Assembly: GCA_051745935.1 (NCBI GenBank)
Contig: JBNJEM010000311.1
Location: forward strand, 1 to 8,932
Source: JBNJEM01 sp051745935
Lineage (GTDB): Bacteria > Planctomycetota > Planctomycetia > Pirellulales > Pirellulaceae
Reading direction: 5' to 3'
DNA length: 8,932 nucleotides
The notes under the pieces were generated by a model. That model saw only the letters and a list, made by a program, of their open reading frames with translations. It was not told the DNA's origin and did not search any database. Positions 7,416 to 8,932 of this stretch are shown here, piece by piece; position 1 is the stretch's first letter, and each line of letters starts with the position of its first letter. Position numbers and translations under genes: made by a program.

Positions 7416-7456
7416 GCGGCCCGCGCGCTCTCCACGGGCTTCGTAAAGCCCTGACC
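7416..7456. repeat. Direct repeat with hairpin, copy 1
   Basis: A 41-base unit repeated 75 bases further on with 37 identities. It contains GCGCGCTCTCCACGGG followed by a hairpin, stem GGGCTT/AAGCCC (7436-7441 with 7446-7451) and loop CGTA. The stem is perfect in both copies. No T-run follows on either strand, so it is not a classical terminator. Confidence 0.7.
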
Positions 7457-7490
7457 GAGGATGAGTCGACCATGCCGCGGGGACGCCACC

Positions 7491-7531
7491 GCAGCCCGCG
7501 CGCTCTCCACGGGCTTGTTAAAGCCCCGACC
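7491..7531. repeat. Direct repeat with hairpin, copy 2
   Basis: Second copy of the unit at 7416-7456. The hairpin stem GGGCTT/AAGCCC (7511-7516 with 7521-7526) is unchanged while the loop is GTTA instead of CGTA, so two of the four differences fall in the loop. It begins about 40 bases past the stop codon of the glycosyltransferase and would be in its 3' untranslated RNA. Confidence 0.7.
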
Positions 7532-7571
7532 AGAACGCCTTACTTCAGTTCGCTGGAAAGTTACCAACATT

Positions 7572-8735
7572 CTAACCGACAGCGTCATAAAGCGAAATCA
7601 GTTGGCGAACGTGCCTGGCGATCGAGATTTGTTCATCAAGCCGGTCTTTTTCGATGGCTTTCCGAGCCTGTTGCCGCCGATCGGGGTTCGCGTACATCCG
7701 CATGGCCTCCGCCAGCGCCGCGGTATCGGAGGGTTCGCCAACGACCATTCCATGCCGGCCGCTCCGCATCATCTCGGCGGCGCCGTTGAACCGTGTCGTG
7801 ATGACCGGCTTTTTCATTGCCAAGGCTTCCAAAACGAACCGTGAACTGGGGTCATAGTAGGTGGGCAGCACGGCGGCGTCGCATGCCTCTAACGCGGGTT
7901 TCAGGTCCGAAACAGGTCCTGTAAACACCACTCGTTCTCCAACCCCAAGCCGAATCGCCAACCGCCGATATCGCTCGGGCCTCCGCCCTTTTCCAGCAAC
8001 GGCCAATACCAGCGCCCCCCCTGGACCCGTGGCCGCTTGTGCAAAAGCCCGAATGCACTCCTCCAGTCCTTTCAGGCGAAAATTGTGGGCCGCGAACAAG
8101 AAGAGGGCCGCCGGTCGCGTGGAACCATGGCCGGTTGATCGCAATAGCTCGCCGCGAAACCGCTTTCCCGCCAAAGAATCCGAAGTGCTCCGAAGCTGGA
8201 CGCCGTTGGGAACGGTCACCACGCGGTTTTTTGGCACCGCATAGTAGCGCAAGAAATGCCGCTCAACATAATGAGACAATGGCGCGACGATCGTTTTCGA
8301 ATCCCGCGCAAGCAACCGCTGCTCGGCCCAAAGCTTTTCCGTTCTGCGAAAATTCAGGAAATGGAAAGTTTTTTTGAAGAACCGCTGATCAGCCCGTCCA
8401 TAACTAGCCGCGTTTCTGACCATGGCTTCGCGGTAGCTGCCGCCCCGGGGCTGGTAAATGTCAGCCAACGCCAACGGCAGCGTGGAATGAACGATGTCGA
8501 CCGGGCGCGCATCCAGATACTCCCCCGCCCGCCTTGCAAAGGCCGCGAGCGAGACTCGCTGGCGCTGTTCGCCGGTTCCGAGAATCCGCACCTCCGGATG
8601 GCTCGTATCACCCGATGCCGCCAGAATGGTTGCCTCGACGGACTGCCGCCGCAGTTCCCGCGACAATTCCAGAATACTGCGTTCGGCGCCTCCGAGCTGG
8701 GCGTCAGCCCGTTCAATGAGAATGGCTACTTTCAG
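7572..8735 (-). CDS. Family 4 glycosyltransferase (WaaG-like, GT-B fold), non-canonical start
   Basis: A 387-residue GT-B glycosyltransferase if read from CTG at 8735. The N terminus KVAILIERAD followed by LGGAERS (G15, G16) is the first Rossmann strand and sugar-acceptor loop. DIYQPRGGS (92-100) is typical of WaaG-like enzymes. The C-terminal donor domain shows VVTVPNGV (172-179), FAAHNFRLKGLEE (214-226), AVAGKGR (245-251), VVFTGPVSDL (269-278), and TYYDPSSRFVLEALA (292-306) through FNGAAE (316-321), with E303 and E321 at the nucleotide-sugar site. Such enzymes transfer hexoses from nucleotide sugars to lipopolysaccharide core or other surface glycans at the inner membrane. In this frame a TGA lies at 8748-8750, and no ATG, GTG or TTG occurs before the TTG at 8666, which would delete the conserved first strand. 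GAGGG at 8745-8749 suits initiation at CTG 8735 or ACG 8738. A mutated or misread start codon is the alternative. The preceding gene ends 42 bases upstream. Confidence 0.88.
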   Translation of the reverse strand: MKVAILIERADAQLGGAERSILELSRELRRQSVEATILAASGDTSHPEVRILGTGEQRQRVSLAAFARRAGEYLDARPVDIVHSTLPLALADIYQPRGGSYREAMVRNAASYGRADQRFFKKTFHFLNFRRTEKLWAEQRLLARDSKTIVAPLSHYVERHFLRYYAVPKNRVVTVPNGVQLRSTSDSLAGKRFRGELLRSTGHGSTRPAALFLFAAHNFRLKGLEECIRAFAQAATGPGGALVLAVAGKGRRPERYRRLAIRLGVGERVVFTGPVSDLKPALEACDAAVLPTYYDPSSRFVLEALAMKKPVITTRFNGAAEMMRSGRHGMVVGEPSDTAALAEAMRMYANPDRRQQARKAIEKDRLDEQISIARHVRQLISLYDAVG

Positions 8736-8744
8736 CGTGATCGT

Positions 8745-8749
8745 CCCTC
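8745..8749 (-). promoter_or_regulatory. Shine-Dalgarno-like site before the non-canonical glycosyltransferase start
   Basis: GAGGG on the minus strand, 9 bases before CTG (8735) and 6 before ACG (8738). It supports translation beginning here rather than at the TTG at 8666. Confidence 0.4.
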
Positions 8750-8777
8750 ACTAACCGCGGTGGCGACCCTGATAAAC

Positions 8778-8932
8778 TCAAACGGAACGTTTTACATACA
8801 TGATGACTACCCGCCAAAACCCGGCTCCGAGGGTCTTTTCGGAGAGGGATGCCGCCGGAAATGGCCCGAATTCAATCCACCTCAAAATCACCGGAAACCA
8901 GGGCTTTTCCAGCGTCCAGGCCGCTCGAACAG
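8778..8932 (-). CDS. C-terminal end of an unidentified protein, cut by the window edge
   Basis: One minus-strand frame is open from the window edge to TGA at 8778-8780, giving about 51 residues: it starts VRAAWTLEKPWFPVILRW and ends GFWRVVIMYVKRSV. The other two minus frames hit stops within the first 60 bases. The stretch is rich in aromatic residues and ends in a hydrophobic strand plus basic tail, as many enzyme C termini do. I do not recognise the family. It ends 42 bases before the glycosyltransferase start on the same strand, so the two may be co-transcribed, perhaps in a surface-polysaccharide operon. With so few residues the call rests on frame openness and position only. Confidence 0.45.
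   Translation of the reverse strand, partial: VRAAWTLEKPWFPVILRWIEFGPFPAASLSEKTLGAGFWRVVIMYVKRSV

Larger units (their letters stand above)
6455..7571. other. 1.1 kb gene-free region with repeats
   Basis: No gene recognised on either strand. Open frames exist (for example plus 6166-7005 and minus 7007-7327), but their translations are low-complexity, rich in Arg/Pro/Ser and have no family motifs. The stretch contains an imperfect inverted repeat (6537-6589 with 7224-7276), a tandem-like direct repeat with a hairpin (7416-7456 and 7491-7531) and a short repeated CAGCCTTTTTCACC / GAGCCTTTTCACG block near 6799-6828. Part of it, about 6635-6720, is richer in A+T than its surroundings. It must hold the promoter of the DUF21/CBS gene and the end of the glycosyltransferase transcript, neither of which I can place. 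Confidence 0.55.

Noticed and set aside
7572..8666. Glycosyltransferase starting at TTG 8666
   Set aside because: This start loses 23 residues that contain the conserved first strand and GG acceptor loop.

Overview
The window reads as chromosomal DNA of a GC-rich bacterium, most likely Planctomycetota or a close PVC relative. That placement is inference. It rests on a secreted sialidase next to a ThuA-domain protein, a WaaG-like glycosyltransferase with planctomycete-style motifs, long repeat-bearing intergenic stretches and poor Shine-Dalgarno signals. No rRNA, intact tRNA, transposase or CRISPR array was seen.

Every supported gene lies on the minus strand, so transcription runs from high to low coordinates. 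In that order: (1) the last ~51 codons of an unidentified protein at the right edge (8778-8932); (2) a family 4 glycosyltransferase (7572-8735) whose conserved N terminus has no ATG, GTG or TTG start; (3) a 1.1 kb gene-free stretch (6455-7571) with a direct repeat that carries a hairpin and one arm of a diverged inverted repeat; (4) a DUF21/CBS-pair membrane protein of the CNNM/CorC type (5195-6454); (5) an AbgT-family transporter (3486-5069); (6) a 377-base gap; (7) a secreted ThuA-domain protein (2356-3108) and, 46 bases on, a secreted sialidase (1104-2309), probably one transcript; (8) a 379-base gap with an extended -10 promoter; (9) an AbiEii-like nucleotidyltransferase (128-724) followed by a probable intrinsic terminator (43-79).

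Functionally, ThuA and the sialidase look like a small exported glycan-processing pair. The glycosyltransferase and the truncated gene before it may belong to a cell-surface polysaccharide operon entering from the right. The AbgT and CNNM-like proteins are two inner-membrane proteins with no evident link to each other. The nucleotidyltransferase may be a toxin-like gene that has lost its partner. I found no convincing new multi-gene system. The points most worth checking are the non-canonical start of the glycosyltransferase, the repeats in the 6455-7571 gap, and the in-frame leader before the nucleotidyltransferase.
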